DNA of 64,000 bases from Phycisphaeraceae bacterium (GCA_020639135.1 JACKHE010000002.1:124001-188000); one strand, 5' to 3'; counted from the stretch's first letter, positions 13,768-23,799 are shown. Notes: generated by a model from the letters alone, not told the origin. Numbers and translations: made by a program.

Positions 13768-16278
13768 ATGGCAGGCGACCTCCGACAACGCGCCCGGGAG
13801 ATCTTCCTCAAGACCCGCGCCCTCTCCGGCGCCGAGCAATCCACGCGCCTCGACGATCTCTGCGGCTCCGACGATGACCTCCGCAGCGAGGTTCAGACCT
13901 TGCTCCGGGAGGAGATGGAGCAGACCGAAGCCGGCGAGGCCCCCTCCGTGTTCGTCGCCAGCGACGACCATTTCGAGACCGAAGAATCGCTCATCGACCA
14001 GCGCATCGGCCAGTACCGCATCAAGGCGGTCATCGCCGGCGGGGGTATGGGGACCGTTTACGAGGCCTACCAGGAGCACCCCAAACGCGTCGTCGCGCTC
14101 AAGATCATGAAGGCCGGCATCACCTCCAGGGTGATGCTCCGCCGGTTCGAGTACGAGAGCCAGGTCCTCGCCCGCCTCCGGCATCCCGGGATCGCGCAGG
14201 TCTATGAGGCCGGCGCCCACGACGACGGCAAGGCCCGCGTCCCGTTCTTCGCGATGGAGTACGTCCCCGGCGCCAAGTCGATCATCGACTACGCCCAGAG
14301 CCGCGGCCTCGACACCCGCGAGCGTCTCGAGCTCTTCATGCAGGTCTGCGACGCCGTCGCCCACGGGCACCAGAAGGGTGTCATCCACCGCGACCTCAAG
14401 CCCAGCAACATCCTCGTCGATTCCGGCGGTCAGCCCAAGATCATCGACTTCGGCGTCGCGCGCTCCACCGACAGCGACCTCGCCGTCACCTGCCAGACCG
14501 ACATCGGGCAGCTCATCGGCACCGTCCAGTACATGAGCCCCGAGCAGTGCAACGCCGACCCGCACGACCTCGACACCAGGTCGGATGTCTATGCGCTGGG
14601 TGTCGTGCTCTACGAGCTGCTCACCGGCGAACTGCCCTACGACATCCGCCAGTGCGCCATCCACGAGGCCGTGCGCGTCATCCAGCAGGACGTCCCGCCC
14701 CGCCCCAGCACGATCTTCAGGACGCTCCGCGGCGACGTCGAGACGATCGTTCTGACCGCGATCGAGAAGGACCGGGAGCGCCGCTACCAGTCCGCCGCGG
14801 CCCTGAGCAAGGACATCGGCCGCTACCTCGGCAACCAGCCGATCGAGGCGACGCCCCCGAGCACCATCTACCGCTTCACGAAGTTCGTCCGCCGGAACCG
14901 GACGATGGTCGCGGCGGTCACGCTCGTCGCGCTGGCGCTGGCGGGGGGCTCGGTCGGCACCTCGGTCGGGATGTACCGCGCCGTTCAGGAGCGAGACCGC
15001 GCCGAGCTCAAGGCCCAGGAGGCGCTGGAGGTCAACAACTTCCTCAACAACGACCTGCTCGCGCAGGCCGACCCCGAGAACCGGGGACGCCGCGTCACGG
15101 TGCGCGAGGTCATCGACATCGCCAGCGAGCGCATCGGCGGACGGTTCACGGACCAGCCGCTGGTCGAGGCCTCGGTGCGCATGACGCTGGGCCGGGCGTA
15201 CCAGGGGCTTGGCGAGATGGACCTGGCGCTCCCGCACCTGCGCGAGGCGATCCGCATCCGCGAGCGCGAGCTCGGACCGCGCAACCGCGAGACGCTCGAG
15301 GCGCGCAGCCAGTACGCCTCGTTGCTGGAGACAACCGACAAGTGGGAGGAGGCCGAGCAGGAACTCCGCGATGCGCTGCGCCTCTCGGGCGATGCGCTGG
15401 GCGAGACCGACCCGCTCACGCTCCAGATGACCCGGCAGCTCGCCGCGACACTCGGCGATCAGGGCCGCAACGCCGAGGCCGCCCAGATCCTCGAGGACCT
15501 CCTCGAGACGTACAAGTCGCGTCAGGAACAGGCCGACCGCGACGAGAACCTGGCGCAGATCGAGACGATGCTCACGCTCGCCGAGACGTGGCGGATCCTG
15601 GGCGAGCTCTCCCGCGCCGAGGCGCTCTACCACGAGGTCATCGACGCGTATGAGGTCGCCTACCGCGTCGAGCACCCGCGCATGCTCAACGCGATGAACA
15701 ACCTGGGCCTCGTGCTCTGGGAGGAGGGCCGGCTGGGCGAGGCGGAGCAGATGTTCCGCGACACGCTCGACGGTCGCGTGCGCGTGCTGGGCGAGCTGCA
15801 CCTGGCGACGGCGCGCACCTGCGACAACCTGGGGCTGATCCTCTCGGAGCAGGGCAAGTTCGCCGAGGCCGAGCGTCTCCAGCGCCGCGCGCTGTCGATC
15901 CTCGAGCAGATCCTCGGCCCGGACAACCCCGACACGATCATCTGCGAGAACAACCTCGCCGACACCGTCGTGGGGCTGGGCCGGCTGGACGAGGCGGAGA
16001 CGATCATGGCCGACGTTGTCCGAAGGGCACGCGCCGCGCTGCCCAGCGGGCACTGGCACCTGGGCGTCTATCTCAAGAGCCACGCCGAGACGCTCATCGA
16101 CCTGGGACGCTTCGAGGAGGCGCAGCAGTCGCTCGACGAGGCGTACTCGATCCAGCTCGCCGCGTTCGGCCCCGACCACAAGCGGACCCAGGACGTCATC
16201 CGGGTCATGGTGGATTGCCTGAGCAAGTGGGGCCGGGCCGACGACGCGAAGAACTGGCACGCCCGGCTGACGCCCTGA
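13768..16278 (+). CDS. Membrane Ser/Thr protein kinase with TPR sensor/scaffold domain
   Basis: An 836-residue protein. Residues about 80-355 form a Hanks-type kinase: glycine loop GGGMGTVYEA (91-100), Lys112 in VVALK, HRDLKPSN with Asp209, DFG with Asp227, and SPEQC. All catalytic residues are present, so it should be active. A transmembrane helix (about 379-400) follows, then TPR units through residue 830, the planctomycete kinase-TPR layout. It probably phosphorylates Ser/Thr residues of partners bound by or sensed through the TPRs. The next gene encodes an FHA-containing phosphatase, a natural partner for phosphothreonine signalling. The start is supported by the TACACT box; no Shine-Dalgarno is evident. 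Confidence 0.92.
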   Translation: MAGDLRQRAREIFLKTRALSGAEQSTRLDDLCGSDDDLRSEVQTLLREEMEQTEAGEAPSVFVASDDHFETEESLIDQRIGQYRIKAVIAGGGMGTVYEAYQEHPKRVVALKIMKAGITSRVMLRRFEYESQVLARLRHPGIAQVYEAGAHDDGKARVPFFAMEYVPGAKSIIDYAQSRGLDTRERLELFMQVCDAVAHGHQKGVIHRDLKPSNILVDSGGQPKIIDFGVARSTDSDLAVTCQTDIGQLIGTVQYMSPEQCNADPHDLDTRSDVYALGVVLYELLTGELPYDIRQCAIHEAVRVIQQDVPPRPSTIFRTLRGDVETIVLTAIEKDRERRYQSAAALSKDIGRYLGNQPIEATPPSTIYRFTKFVRRNRTMVAAVTLVALALAGGSVGTSVGMYRAVQERDRAELKAQEALEVNNFLNNDLLAQADPENRGRRVTVREVIDIASERIGGRFTDQPLVEASVRMTLGRAYQGLGEMDLALPHLREAIRIRERELGPRNRETLEARSQYASLLETTDKWEEAEQELRDALRLSGDALGETDPLTLQMTRQLAATLGDQGRNAEAAQILEDLLETYKSRQEQADRDENLAQIETMLTLAETWRILGELSRAEALYHEVIDAYEVAYRVEHPRMLNAMNNLGLVLWEEGRLGEAEQMFRDTLDGRVRVLGELHLATARTCDNLGLILSEQGKFAEAERLQRRALSILEQILGPDNPDTIICENNLADTVVGLGRLDEAETIMADVVRRARAALPSGHWHLGVYLKSHAETLIDLGRFEEAQQSLDEAYSIQLAAFGPDHKRTQDVIRVMVDCLSKWGRADDAKNWHARLTP

Positions 16279-16377
16279 GCCGGCGCCCGACGCCGCCCGC
16301 CGCGGGCCCTACACTCACCGCGTCGATCGCACCGCGGCACGGTTGCCCGTCGGCGATTCGCCATCAATCCTCCCCGC

Positions 16378-18018
16378 ATGTCCACCATCGACTCCAGCCA
16401 GCCCCGGATCCCACTGCGCCTCAAGAAGGTCAGCGGCCCGCCCATCGAGCCGCTGGAGGTCGCACCGACCGGCCGGATCGTCATCGGCCGATCCTCCGGG
16501 AGCGAGGTGCAGCTCAACGACCCGATGATCTCCCGGCGCCACGCCAGGATCGGATTCTCGGGGGGCGACTGGATCATCGAGGACCTTGGCAGCCGTCACG
16601 GCACCGAGATCAACGGCGTGCGGCTTCCCGCAAACTCCCCCTCGCCGCTGGCGGACTACGACCAGGTCTCGCTGGGCCCCTGGACCTTCAGCGTCAGGAC
16701 CAGCGCCGACAAGGCGGTCGGCGAGTCCACCATCGGGACCTCCGGGACCGGCGGTGAACGCGTCGAGCGCATCGTCTCCTCGGACCTGGGCGCGCTCGCC
16801 AAGGAGCGGCTCGACCTCATCATGGACTGCGCCGCGGCGATCCAGGGCGCCTCGGACTTGCGCGAACTCGCCGACCATGTGCTGGAGGTCGCCGTCGCAG
16901 GGACCGGGTTCTCCAGAGCGGCGCTCGCGCAGCCGATCGATTCCTTCGACAGCGTCGAGCTCCTGGGCTGCCGGGACCGCGACGGCGCCACGGGCGGGGA
17001 GATCTCCATCAGCCGGACGATGCTCCGCGAGGCGTCCAGGGGCGAGCTCGTGCGCATGGCCGACGCCCCCGACATGCAGCAGGCGATGAGCATCATCTCG
17101 CTGGGCATCACGTCGGCGATCTGCTGCCCCGTCATCGTCGGGCGCCGGATCCTCGCGTACCTCTACCTCGACACCCTCCGCGACACCAGCGGGGTCCAGC
17201 CGGACGCCGCCTCGTTCTGCCACACCATCGCGCGGATGACCGGCATGGCGATCGCGACCGTCGAGCGCTCGCAGCTCGAGCGCCGGCAGCAGCGCTTCGA
17301 GGCCGACCTCCAGGCGGCGCGCGAGGTCCAGCAGCGGATGATGCCCGCCGAGTCGGACACCATCGACACGATCCGGTACGCCATGAAGTCCAGGCCGGGG
17401 CGCGTCATCGCCGGCGATCTGTTCGACATCACCCCGATCGACGAGAACCGCACCGCGTTCTTCCTGGGCGATGTCTCCGGCAAGGGCATGCCCGCCGCCA
17501 TGCTCATGGGCATGGCCCAGAGCAACCTCGCCGCGGCCCTCCGGCACGACCCCGATCTGGGCCGCGCCGTCACCGAGGTCAACAGGCAGGTCCACGCCAG
17601 GTCCTCCGACCGCGAGTTCATCACGCTCTTCGCCGGGATCTACGACCGCGCCAGGCGCGAGATCGAGTTCGTTGACGCCGGTCACGGCTACGGCCTCCGC
17701 TGTCACGCGGGGGGCGATGTCGAGCGCATCGTCTCGGAAGGCGGGCTCCCCCTCGGGATCGATCCCTCCGGCATCTACCGCCCGGAGCGCCTCACCGGCG
17801 TCGAGCCCGGCTCGCGCATCGTCGTCTTCAGCGACGGCGTCGTCGAGCAGACCGGCCCGGTCGGGGAGGAGTTCGGCGTCGATCGCGTGATCGAGCTGCT
17901 GCGGTCCTCCAGCGCTGTCGAGACCGATGTCGCGTCCCTGCTCGACGCCATCATCGAGTACGCCGAGACCGACGCGCTCAGCGACGATGTCACCATCGTC
18001 TCCATCGAGCCCTTGTGA
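16378..18018 (+). CDS. FHA-GAF-PP2C (SpoIIE/RsbU-type) protein phosphatase
   Basis: A 546-residue protein with three parts. An FHA domain (about 20-105; GRSSGSE, SRRHARI and GSRHGT) binds phosphothreonine. A GAF-like sensor spans about 145-300. A PP2C/SpoIIE phosphatase (about 320-546) has the metal-binding motifs GDLFD, GDVSGKG, DAGH, FSDGVVEQ and DDVT all intact. RsbU-type enzymes dephosphorylate anti-sigma-factor antagonists or other Ser/Thr-phosphorylated proteins. No anti-sigma gene lies nearby; the neighbouring kinase (100 bases upstream, same strand) is the best candidate partner. TACACT at 16310-16315 is a possible -10 of its own, about 55 bases before the transcript reaches the ATG. 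Confidence 0.9.
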   Translation: MSTIDSSQPRIPLRLKKVSGPPIEPLEVAPTGRIVIGRSSGSEVQLNDPMISRRHARIGFSGGDWIIEDLGSRHGTEINGVRLPANSPSPLADYDQVSLGPWTFSVRTSADKAVGESTIGTSGTGGERVERIVSSDLGALAKERLDLIMDCAAAIQGASDLRELADHVLEVAVAGTGFSRAALAQPIDSFDSVELLGCRDRDGATGGEISISRTMLREASRGELVRMADAPDMQQAMSIISLGITSAICCPVIVGRRILAYLYLDTLRDTSGVQPDAASFCHTIARMTGMAIATVERSQLERRQQRFEADLQAAREVQQRMMPAESDTIDTIRYAMKSRPGRVIAGDLFDITPIDENRTAFFLGDVSGKGMPAAMLMGMAQSNLAAALRHDPDLGRAVTEVNRQVHARSSDREFITLFAGIYDRARREIEFVDAGHGYGLRCHAGGDVERIVSEGGLPLGIDPSGIYRPERLTGVEPGSRIVVFSDGVVEQTGPVGEEFGVDRVIELLRSSSAVETDVASLLDAIIEYAETDALSDDVTIVSIEPL

Positions 18019-18024
18019 TCCGGC

Positions 18025-19506
18025 TCACAGCAGCGGGCTCAGCAGCCGCGCGAACTCATCGCCCAGCCGCGCCAGCCGACCCCGCGACCGCCACTGCGCC
18101 TGCGGCAATGGCTTCGACTCCTCGATGCACTTCTGGTGGAACCGCTCGAGCTCGCGCACGGCCTCGGCGCCAAAGAACAGCTGCATCAGCTCGAAGTTCA
18201 GCGTGAACGATCGGATGTCGAAGTTCCCGCTCCCGATGAGCGTGAAGGCGTCATCGACGGCGAGCGTCTTGGCGTGCAGCAGCCCGTTGGTGTGCAGGCG
18301 CACCCGGATCCCGGCGTCGATCAGGGCGCCGAAGTACGACCGCGCCGCCGCGTTGACCAGCGGGTGGTTCCCCTTCTCCGGGATGACCAGCTCGACCCGC
18401 ACCCCGCGCAGCGCCGCCACACGCAGCGACGCCATGATCGGCTCGTCCGGGACGAAGTACGGCGTCGTCATCACCAGGCGCTCCTGCGCCTCGTTGATGC
18501 ACGCCAGCAGCAGGTCGGAAAACGCCGTGTTCTCGGCGCCCGGCCCGCTCGGCGCCGACTGGATCGACACGTCCCCGACCAGCAGGGGCGTCATCGGCGC
18601 CGTTCCGAAGTCGAGTTGCTCGTTCGGGCGCTCCGCGGTCCAGTCCTCAAGGAACACCCGCTGGAGCTGGAACGCCGCGGGGCCCTCGATCCGCACCGAA
18701 AGGTCGCGCCACGCGCCGATCCGCCGCGAGCCGTAGTCCGCGTTGATGATGTTCTGCGACCCCGTGAACGCCACGCGGTTGTCGATCACCGCGATCTTCC
18801 GGTGGTTCCGCAGGTCGATCCGCGCCAGCAGCGCACGCAGCAGGCTCACCGGCATCGACGCCGTGACGCTCACCCCGGCTCGGCGGAGCTCCCCGGCGCC
18901 GCGCTTGAGGAACGCCCGCGATCCCGCGGCGTCCACCAGCAGCCGGCACCGCACCCCGCGCGCAGCCGCCCGGATGAGCGCTGCACTCACCCGTTGGCCC
19001 GATTCATCGCTGGAATAGATATAGTACTCGAGATGCGCCGAGTGCTCGGCCGCGTCGATCGCCTCCACCAGCCGGTCGAGGAACACGTCCGTGTCGTCGA
19101 TCAGCTCGATCGTGTTGCCGCCGAGCGCGCGCATGTCGCTGACCGTCTGCGTCAGCCGCGTCAGGTCCCGCTGCTCCTGCGGCACCTGCGCCGCGGCGAT
19201 GGCCCCGTCGAGCTCGACCATCGGGCGCAGCGCGCGGATCCGCTCGACCGCCGCGAGCCGCCGCCTGAGCCGCTTCCGCCCCAGGTGCGTCTCCCCGATG
19301 AGCAGGTAAAAGAACACGCCGACGAGCGGCTCGAAGAAGATCACCATCAGCCACGCCATCGCCGCCTGGGGCGACTTCTTGCGCATCACCACCGGGATCA
19401 TGACCACGCGGACGATCCACTCCAGCGCAAGGTACGACCATGTCAGGACATGGACCCAGGTGGTTGCGGTGCCCGATTCCGGCGGCATCGCGGAAGGATA
19501 CCCCAT
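18025..19506 (-). CDS. cls: Cardiolipin synthase (phospholipase D family)
   Basis: At the chosen start, 493 residues. Two N-terminal membrane segments (LTWSYLALEWIVRVVMIPVV; MAWLMVIFFEPLVGVFFYLL) precede two phospholipase D domains, each with the HxKxxxxD catalytic motif (HRKIAVID and HAKTLAVD) followed by a GSxN segment (FTGSQN; LIGSGN). This is the bacterial Cls arrangement, which joins phosphatidylglycerol molecules to make cardiolipin at the inner membrane. The ATG at 19506 was preferred to an in-frame GTG at 19587, which would leave only 20 bases before the divergent gene at 19608; 19488 is another ATG option. The gene stops six bases from the convergent phosphatase stop. Confidence 0.9.
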   Translation of the reverse strand: MGYPSAMPPESGTATTWVHVLTWSYLALEWIVRVVMIPVVMRKKSPQAAMAWLMVIFFEPLVGVFFYLLIGETHLGRKRLRRRLAAVERIRALRPMVELDGAIAAAQVPQEQRDLTRLTQTVSDMRALGGNTIELIDDTDVFLDRLVEAIDAAEHSAHLEYYIYSSDESGQRVSAALIRAAARGVRCRLLVDAAGSRAFLKRGAGELRRAGVSVTASMPVSLLRALLARIDLRNHRKIAVIDNRVAFTGSQNIINADYGSRRIGAWRDLSVRIEGPAAFQLQRVFLEDWTAERPNEQLDFGTAPMTPLLVGDVSIQSAPSGPGAENTAFSDLLLACINEAQERLVMTTPYFVPDEPIMASLRVAALRGVRVELVIPEKGNHPLVNAAARSYFGALIDAGIRVRLHTNGLLHAKTLAVDDAFTLIGSGNFDIRSFTLNFELMQLFFGAEAVRELERFHQKCIEESKPLPQAQWRSRGRLARLGDEFARLLSPLL

Positions 19507-19607
19507 CGCGACCCCGACATAAGATTGTGCCGCCGTTTCGATCACGGGCTCGTGTTTCCTGAGCAGTCCCGCTTGTCCTGACGACACGCAGTCGCCATCA
19601 TGGCGCC

Positions 19608-20654
19608 ATGCCCACCCAGACGTGCGGATCCTGCGCGACTCAGATCAGGTACGGCCCCAAACACCAGGGAAAAGCCGTCAGGTGCCCCAAGTGCGGGAGC
19701 GCAGTCCACCTCCCCATAATCCCTACGAACCCCACGACTCCGGAAGTCGTGGAGCCCGAACCGCTCGGGTACGACATCGAGCCCCAGGCGCCGCGAACGG
19801 CGCCGAGCCCGGCGCCCGCCCCGACCGGCGCGGCGCTCCCGCCCCCCTCGGCGACAGGGGGGATCACCGGGCTCCCGGACCGTCTCCGGTCCGCGCGGGT
19901 CCAGCGGGGGTTCTGGCAGGACGTCGGGAAGAGCTTCACGTTTCTCTCCGAACTCGACAACTCGGTGGTGATCATCGGCTACGCCTTCCTGATGACCATC
20001 TACCCGGTCTTCGCGTTCATGCCGGTGATCGGCATCGGGGCGATGTTCGTGTTCTACGGCATGCTCTTCGCCTTCTACTTCGACATCGTGCAGACCACCG
20101 CCGGCGGCGAGGATGACCTCCCATCGCTCTCGGAGTGGGACGGCTTCGTGGACAGCGGCGTCTTGCCGGTCCTCAAGTTCGTCGGGACGAGCGTCGTCGC
20201 GTCGCTGCCGGGGATCGTGGGGATCTTCGCATTGGGAGGCTTGCGCGAGGGTCAGCACATCATCGCCGTCATCCTCCTGTTCGCGATCGGCTGGTTCTTC
20301 TGGCCCGCGATCGTGCTGGCCGTCGCCACGCTCGGGTACGGGCTGGTGCTCCGGGTGGACCTGCTCGTCCGCACCCCGTTCGCATCGTTCGGCGCCTATC
20401 TCGCGATCATCGGGATGCTGATCGTCGCGATGTTTCTCCAGTGGTTCGGCGCCTCCGCGTTCCTCGGGGACACCACCCACCAGGTCATGAGCCGGATGAA
20501 CATCGCGCCGGCATCCGTCCCCGGATTTTTGTTCGGCGTTTTCGAGAGCTTCGTCATCAACGCGATCAGCATCTCATCGACCGCTATATCAATGCGCCTC
20601 ATCGGTTTATATTACAGGCACTACAGCCCGAGCTTCCCCTGGTCCGCGGGGTGA
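19608..20654 (+). CDS. Zinc-ribbon polytopic membrane protein, unknown function
   Basis: A 348-residue protein. The first 35 residues form a zinc ribbon with two Cys pairs (CGSCATQ and CPKCGS). Next comes a Pro/Ala-rich linker (about 40-95), then six or so hydrophobic helices between residues 125 and 340. Such short zinc ribbons at the N terminus of membrane proteins are common in planctomycetes. The membrane part recalls DUF4013-like proteins, but I am not sure of that. No transport or enzymatic motif was seen. It is divergent from cls and upstream of the subtilase, with no sign of an operon. Confidence 0.65.
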   Translation: MPTQTCGSCATQIRYGPKHQGKAVRCPKCGSAVHLPIIPTNPTTPEVVEPEPLGYDIEPQAPRTAPSPAPAPTGAALPPPSATGGITGLPDRLRSARVQRGFWQDVGKSFTFLSELDNSVVIIGYAFLMTIYPVFAFMPVIGIGAMFVFYGMLFAFYFDIVQTTAGGEDDLPSLSEWDGFVDSGVLPVLKFVGTSVVASLPGIVGIFALGGLREGQHIIAVILLFAIGWFFWPAIVLAVATLGYGLVLRVDLLVRTPFASFGAYLAIIGMLIVAMFLQWFGASAFLGDTTHQVMSRMNIAPASVPGFLFGVFESFVINAISISSTAISMRLIGLYYRHYSPSFPWSAG

Positions 20655-20782
20655 GCGCACGCGGCGGGACAGGAGCCGGACACATTCCTGCTTGGCGTCA
20701 TCATGATCTCCAGTAGCATGCCGGGGAGTCCCACCCCGGTCACGGACGATCAGAGCGAGCACGAATTTCCGGAGCCCCCACG

Positions 20783-22795
20783 ATGAATCCGACCCGCACG
20801 CATGCACGATGCGCCCTCGCTGTGCGCCTGCTGCTCGTTTGGCCTCCCATGGCGTTCTGCGTCACGGCGATCGCCGACGACGCGCCGGCGCCGCAGCCCG
20901 ACGAGCGGTTCTACCACGTCTTTGATGGGAAGCGTCTGCCGCTGGAGCTTGACACCTCGCGATTCGCCGTGCTCGCCGACGATGCCGCGGCGCGATCGCT
21001 GGGCGCCTCCCAATCGATCCCCATCCCGGGCTGGAAACTGATCGCGACCGGCCCCGATGAGCGGACGAACGAAGCGCTGTGCAGCGCGCTGGCTGAGCAG
21101 TCGGTGCGGGACGATCTCGGCTTCGTTTCACCGGTCTTCATCGGCGACGACGGCGGCCCCGTCATCGTTACGCCGACCCTGCTGATCCGCATCGATCCCG
21201 CGATCCCCGAGGCCGACGCCGAGCGGCTCATCGCCGGGCGGTTCGCGGGGCCGATCCTCGAGCGCGACTGGGCGAACATGAAGGGCGCCTACCGCGTCCG
21301 CGCCGAGTCGCGCAGCGGTCTGAGCGTCCTCGACGCCGCCAACGACCTCGCACAGACGCCCGGCGTGCTCTGGGCCGAGCCCGACATGATCTTCACGGGC
21401 CGGGGCGGGCTCCTGCCCAACGATCCGTTCTTCAACCAGTGCTGGGGCCTGCGCAACACGGGCCAGAGCGGGGGGGCCGCGGGGTTCGACATGGACGCCC
21501 CCGACGCCTGGGACCTGACCACCGGCGACCCGTCGATCATCGTCGCCGTGCTCGACGTGGGCGTCGATCCCACGCATCCGGACCTCAACCAGGTCGTCGG
21601 CGCGGACTTCACGTCCGATCCCGATCTCAACGGCGCGCCGGTCAACCAGTGCGACCTCCACGGCACCGCCGTCGCCGGGTGCGTCACGGGCGCGATCAAC
21701 AACAACCTGGGCGCCGTCGGCATCGCGCCCGATTGCCGCATCGCATCCGCCCGGCCCTTCATCAGCAACGTCCCCTGCGACGGTGGCTGGACCTCCGCGG
21801 CGAGCTGGACGGTCAACGCCCTCGCCTGGGCGGAGTCCATCGGCGCCAGGGTCTCCAACAACAGCAACGGTTACGGCTTCACCTCATCGTCCATCGCCAA
21901 CATGTACGTCAGCACGCGCAACAACGGCATGGTCCACTTCGCCAGCGCCGGCAACAACGCCTCCTCGACGGTGACCTATCCCTCATCGCTGACCACGGTG
22001 AACTGCGTCCTGGCGCTCAACCGCTTCGGGAACCGGGCCAACTTCTCCAACTGGGGCATCGGCTCCGCCTTCTCGGCGCCGGGCGAGGCGATCCTCACCA
22101 CCGACCGCCAGGGCTCGGCTGGCTACGTCAGCGGCGACTATGTCGTTGTGGACGGCACCTCATTCGCCTCGCCCTACACCGCCGGCGTCGCCGCGCTGGT
22201 CCTCTCGGTCGATCCATCGCTGACCGCCGCGGAGGTCGAGCAGGCGCTGGTGGACGGCGCCGAGGACCTGAACGCGCCGGGCTACGACACCGATTCCGGC
22301 TGGGGGCTCGTCAACGCCCGGGCCTCGATCGACCGGGCGCCGGGGGACTTCGCGATCACCGACCCCGGATGCGGGGCCGGCTTCGGCGGCGCGACAATCC
22401 GGTGGGAGGCCTCGCTGCTGGTGGACACCTACACCGTCGAGATCGCGACAGACCCGCTCTACACAAACGTCGTGCACACGCAGTCGGGCATCGCTGCGAC
22501 GCAGCACACCGTCCCCCCCGGAGTACTGGCGCCTTGCGCCGACTATTACGTCCGGGTCACGGCGGTCAATCCCTTCGGGACGACCACCGATTCGTCCAGC
22601 CCCTGCGCGTTCACCTTTGCGCCCTCCGCGGATCTCAACGCCGACGGCGCCGTGGACACCGCCGACCTCGGCGGGCTCATCGGCAGCTTCGGGAACACCG
22701 GCCCCTTCGGCGACATCAACGGTGATGCGACGGTGGACACCGCCGACCTGGGCATCCTGCTCAACCAGTTCGGCGTCTCGTGCTCAGGGCCCTGA
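20783..22795 (+). CDS. Secreted subtilisin-like serine protease (S8) with dockerin-like tail
   Basis: A 670-residue precursor. An N-terminal signal (about 1-32) is followed by a propeptide-like region to about 205. The S8 catalytic domain has Asp258 (AVLDVGVDPTHPDL), His293 (DLHGTAVAG), oxyanion Asn391 (SAGNN) and Ser460 (DGTSFASP), so the triad is complete. A fibronectin III-like domain (about 525-615) and two dockerin-like repeats (DLNADGAVDTADLGGLIGSF and a second) end the protein. It is probably a secreted or surface protease. The start has CCGGAG nine to ten bases upstream. The last 12 bases overlap the end of the convergent TPR gene. No dedicated secretion gene is nearby. Confidence 0.92.
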   Translation: MNPTRTHARCALAVRLLLVWPPMAFCVTAIADDAPAPQPDERFYHVFDGKRLPLELDTSRFAVLADDAAARSLGASQSIPIPGWKLIATGPDERTNEALCSALAEQSVRDDLGFVSPVFIGDDGGPVIVTPTLLIRIDPAIPEADAERLIAGRFAGPILERDWANMKGAYRVRAESRSGLSVLDAANDLAQTPGVLWAEPDMIFTGRGGLLPNDPFFNQCWGLRNTGQSGGAAGFDMDAPDAWDLTTGDPSIIVAVLDVGVDPTHPDLNQVVGADFTSDPDLNGAPVNQCDLHGTAVAGCVTGAINNNLGAVGIAPDCRIASARPFISNVPCDGGWTSAASWTVNALAWAESIGARVSNNSNGYGFTSSSIANMYVSTRNNGMVHFASAGNNASSTVTYPSSLTTVNCVLALNRFGNRANFSNWGIGSAFSAPGEAILTTDRQGSAGYVSGDYVVVDGTSFASPYTAGVAALVLSVDPSLTAAEVEQALVDGAEDLNAPGYDTDSGWGLVNARASIDRAPGDFAITDPGCGAGFGGATIRWEASLLVDTYTVEIATDPLYTNVVHTQSGIAATQHTVPPGVLAPCADYYVRVTAVNPFGTTTDSSSPCAFTFAPSADLNADGAVDTADLGGLIGSFGNTGPFGDINGDATVDTADLGILLNQFGVSCSGP

Positions 22796-23785
22796 CGGGA
22801 GCGTCCGCTCATCCACCGGCCCCGCGTCGAGGCCCATCCGCGCCAGGTCCGCCTCCGCGGCGATGAAGCCGAACGCGGCCCACTGATCGGTGCGGACGAT
22901 CCGGCGCAGGATCTCGATCGCCGAGCGCGAATCACCGCGCGCCATCAGCTCCGCCGCGACGCCGTACGCCAGCGTCGCCCGGGTCACGCCGTCGCCGTCG
23001 GCCGTCAGCGCCCGCTCCAGCGGCAGTTCGCCCTTGGCAAAGAGCAGCGCCCGGAGGTAGGCGCCGTTCTCGATGATGTCCATCCCCTCGTGGATGGGCG
23101 CCAGCAGCGCCGCGGCCTCGTCGTCGCGCCCTTCCCGGCGCAGCGAGCGGTAGAGCCACGCCGTCGTCGCCACAAGCATGTCGTCGTTCCAGGTGGAACG
23201 CTTCAGGCACTGGTCGAACGCATCCGCGGCGCCGCCGTAGTCACCCTTGCAGTACAGCGCGACGCCGAGGTGGTACCAGATGTTCCCCTGCAGCGTACTG
23301 CGCGGCTCGTTCCGCGCGTTGGGGAGCCCGTCCGGCTCGATCACATCAGGCTTGCCTGCTGTCAGCGCCGCCGCGCGGGTCAGGTCCGCGACCGCGTCAT
23401 TGAACCGGCGAAGACTCAGCGCGCGGTGCCCCCGGTGCCGGAGCAGCCGGGCGCTTTCGGGGTGCAGCGCCAGGCCCCGTGTGTAGATGCCGATGGCCTC
23501 GCGATACCGGCCCAGGTACGCCGTCCGGCGCCCCAGCCACACGATCGCGTCCTCGTTCTCGGGCGCCTTGTCGAACTCGGCCTGCGCCAACGCCAGACGC
23601 CGCTCGAACAGCTCGCGGGTCTCCGGCGCGAGCGTCGGCGGCGTCAATGGCCGGCCCAGCAGCGAGACCGCCTCGGGTCCCCGGTGCGCGGACCGCGGAC
23701 CGCCCCCGCCGGCGCATCCAGTGAGAGCGGGGAGGAGGATCGAACAACCGGCAAGGCCGAACAGGAATGCGAGAGCCGGGCGCAT
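22784..23785 (-). CDS. TPR-repeat lipoprotein, unknown function
   Basis: A 333-residue protein with a lipoprotein-type signal. LTGC at Cys24 is the likelier lipobox; LAGC at Cys14 is an alternative. The rest is TPR-like helices, clearest at about 65-135 (AIVWLGRRTAYLGRYREAIG and ARLLRHRGHRALSLRRFNDA) and again at about 170-300. No catalytic motif was seen. A TAGGAT box lies eight bases before the ATG, with AGGA inside it, so it could be leaderless or use a weak ribosome site. The gene converges on and overlaps the subtilase by 12 bases. Function cannot be inferred beyond protein binding. Confidence 0.75.
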   Translation of the reverse strand: MRPALAFLFGLAGCSILLPALTGCAGGGGPRSAHRGPEAVSLLGRPLTPPTLAPETRELFERRLALAQAEFDKAPENEDAIVWLGRRTAYLGRYREAIGIYTRGLALHPESARLLRHRGHRALSLRRFNDAVADLTRAAALTAGKPDVIEPDGLPNARNEPRSTLQGNIWYHLGVALYCKGDYGGAADAFDQCLKRSTWNDDMLVATTAWLYRSLRREGRDDEAAALLAPIHEGMDIIENGAYLRALLFAKGELPLERALTADGDGVTRATLAYGVAAELMARGDSRSAIEILRRIVRTDQWAAFGFIAAEADLARMGLDAGPVDERTLPSGP

Positions 23786-23793
23786 ATCGGGCC

Positions 23794-23799
23794 ATCCTA
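23794..23799 (-). promoter_or_regulatory. TAGGAT -10 box, 8 nt before the TPR lipoprotein start
   Basis: On the minus strand TAGGAT is followed by eight bases and the ATG at 23785. The AGGA within it could act as a Shine-Dalgarno instead, so this is the most ambiguous of the leaderless candidates. Confidence 0.35.

Noticed and set aside
13609..16260. Long open frame on the minus strand opposite the kinase gene (over 880 codons)
   Set aside because: Antisense to a kinase with every catalytic motif. The translated product has no domain.
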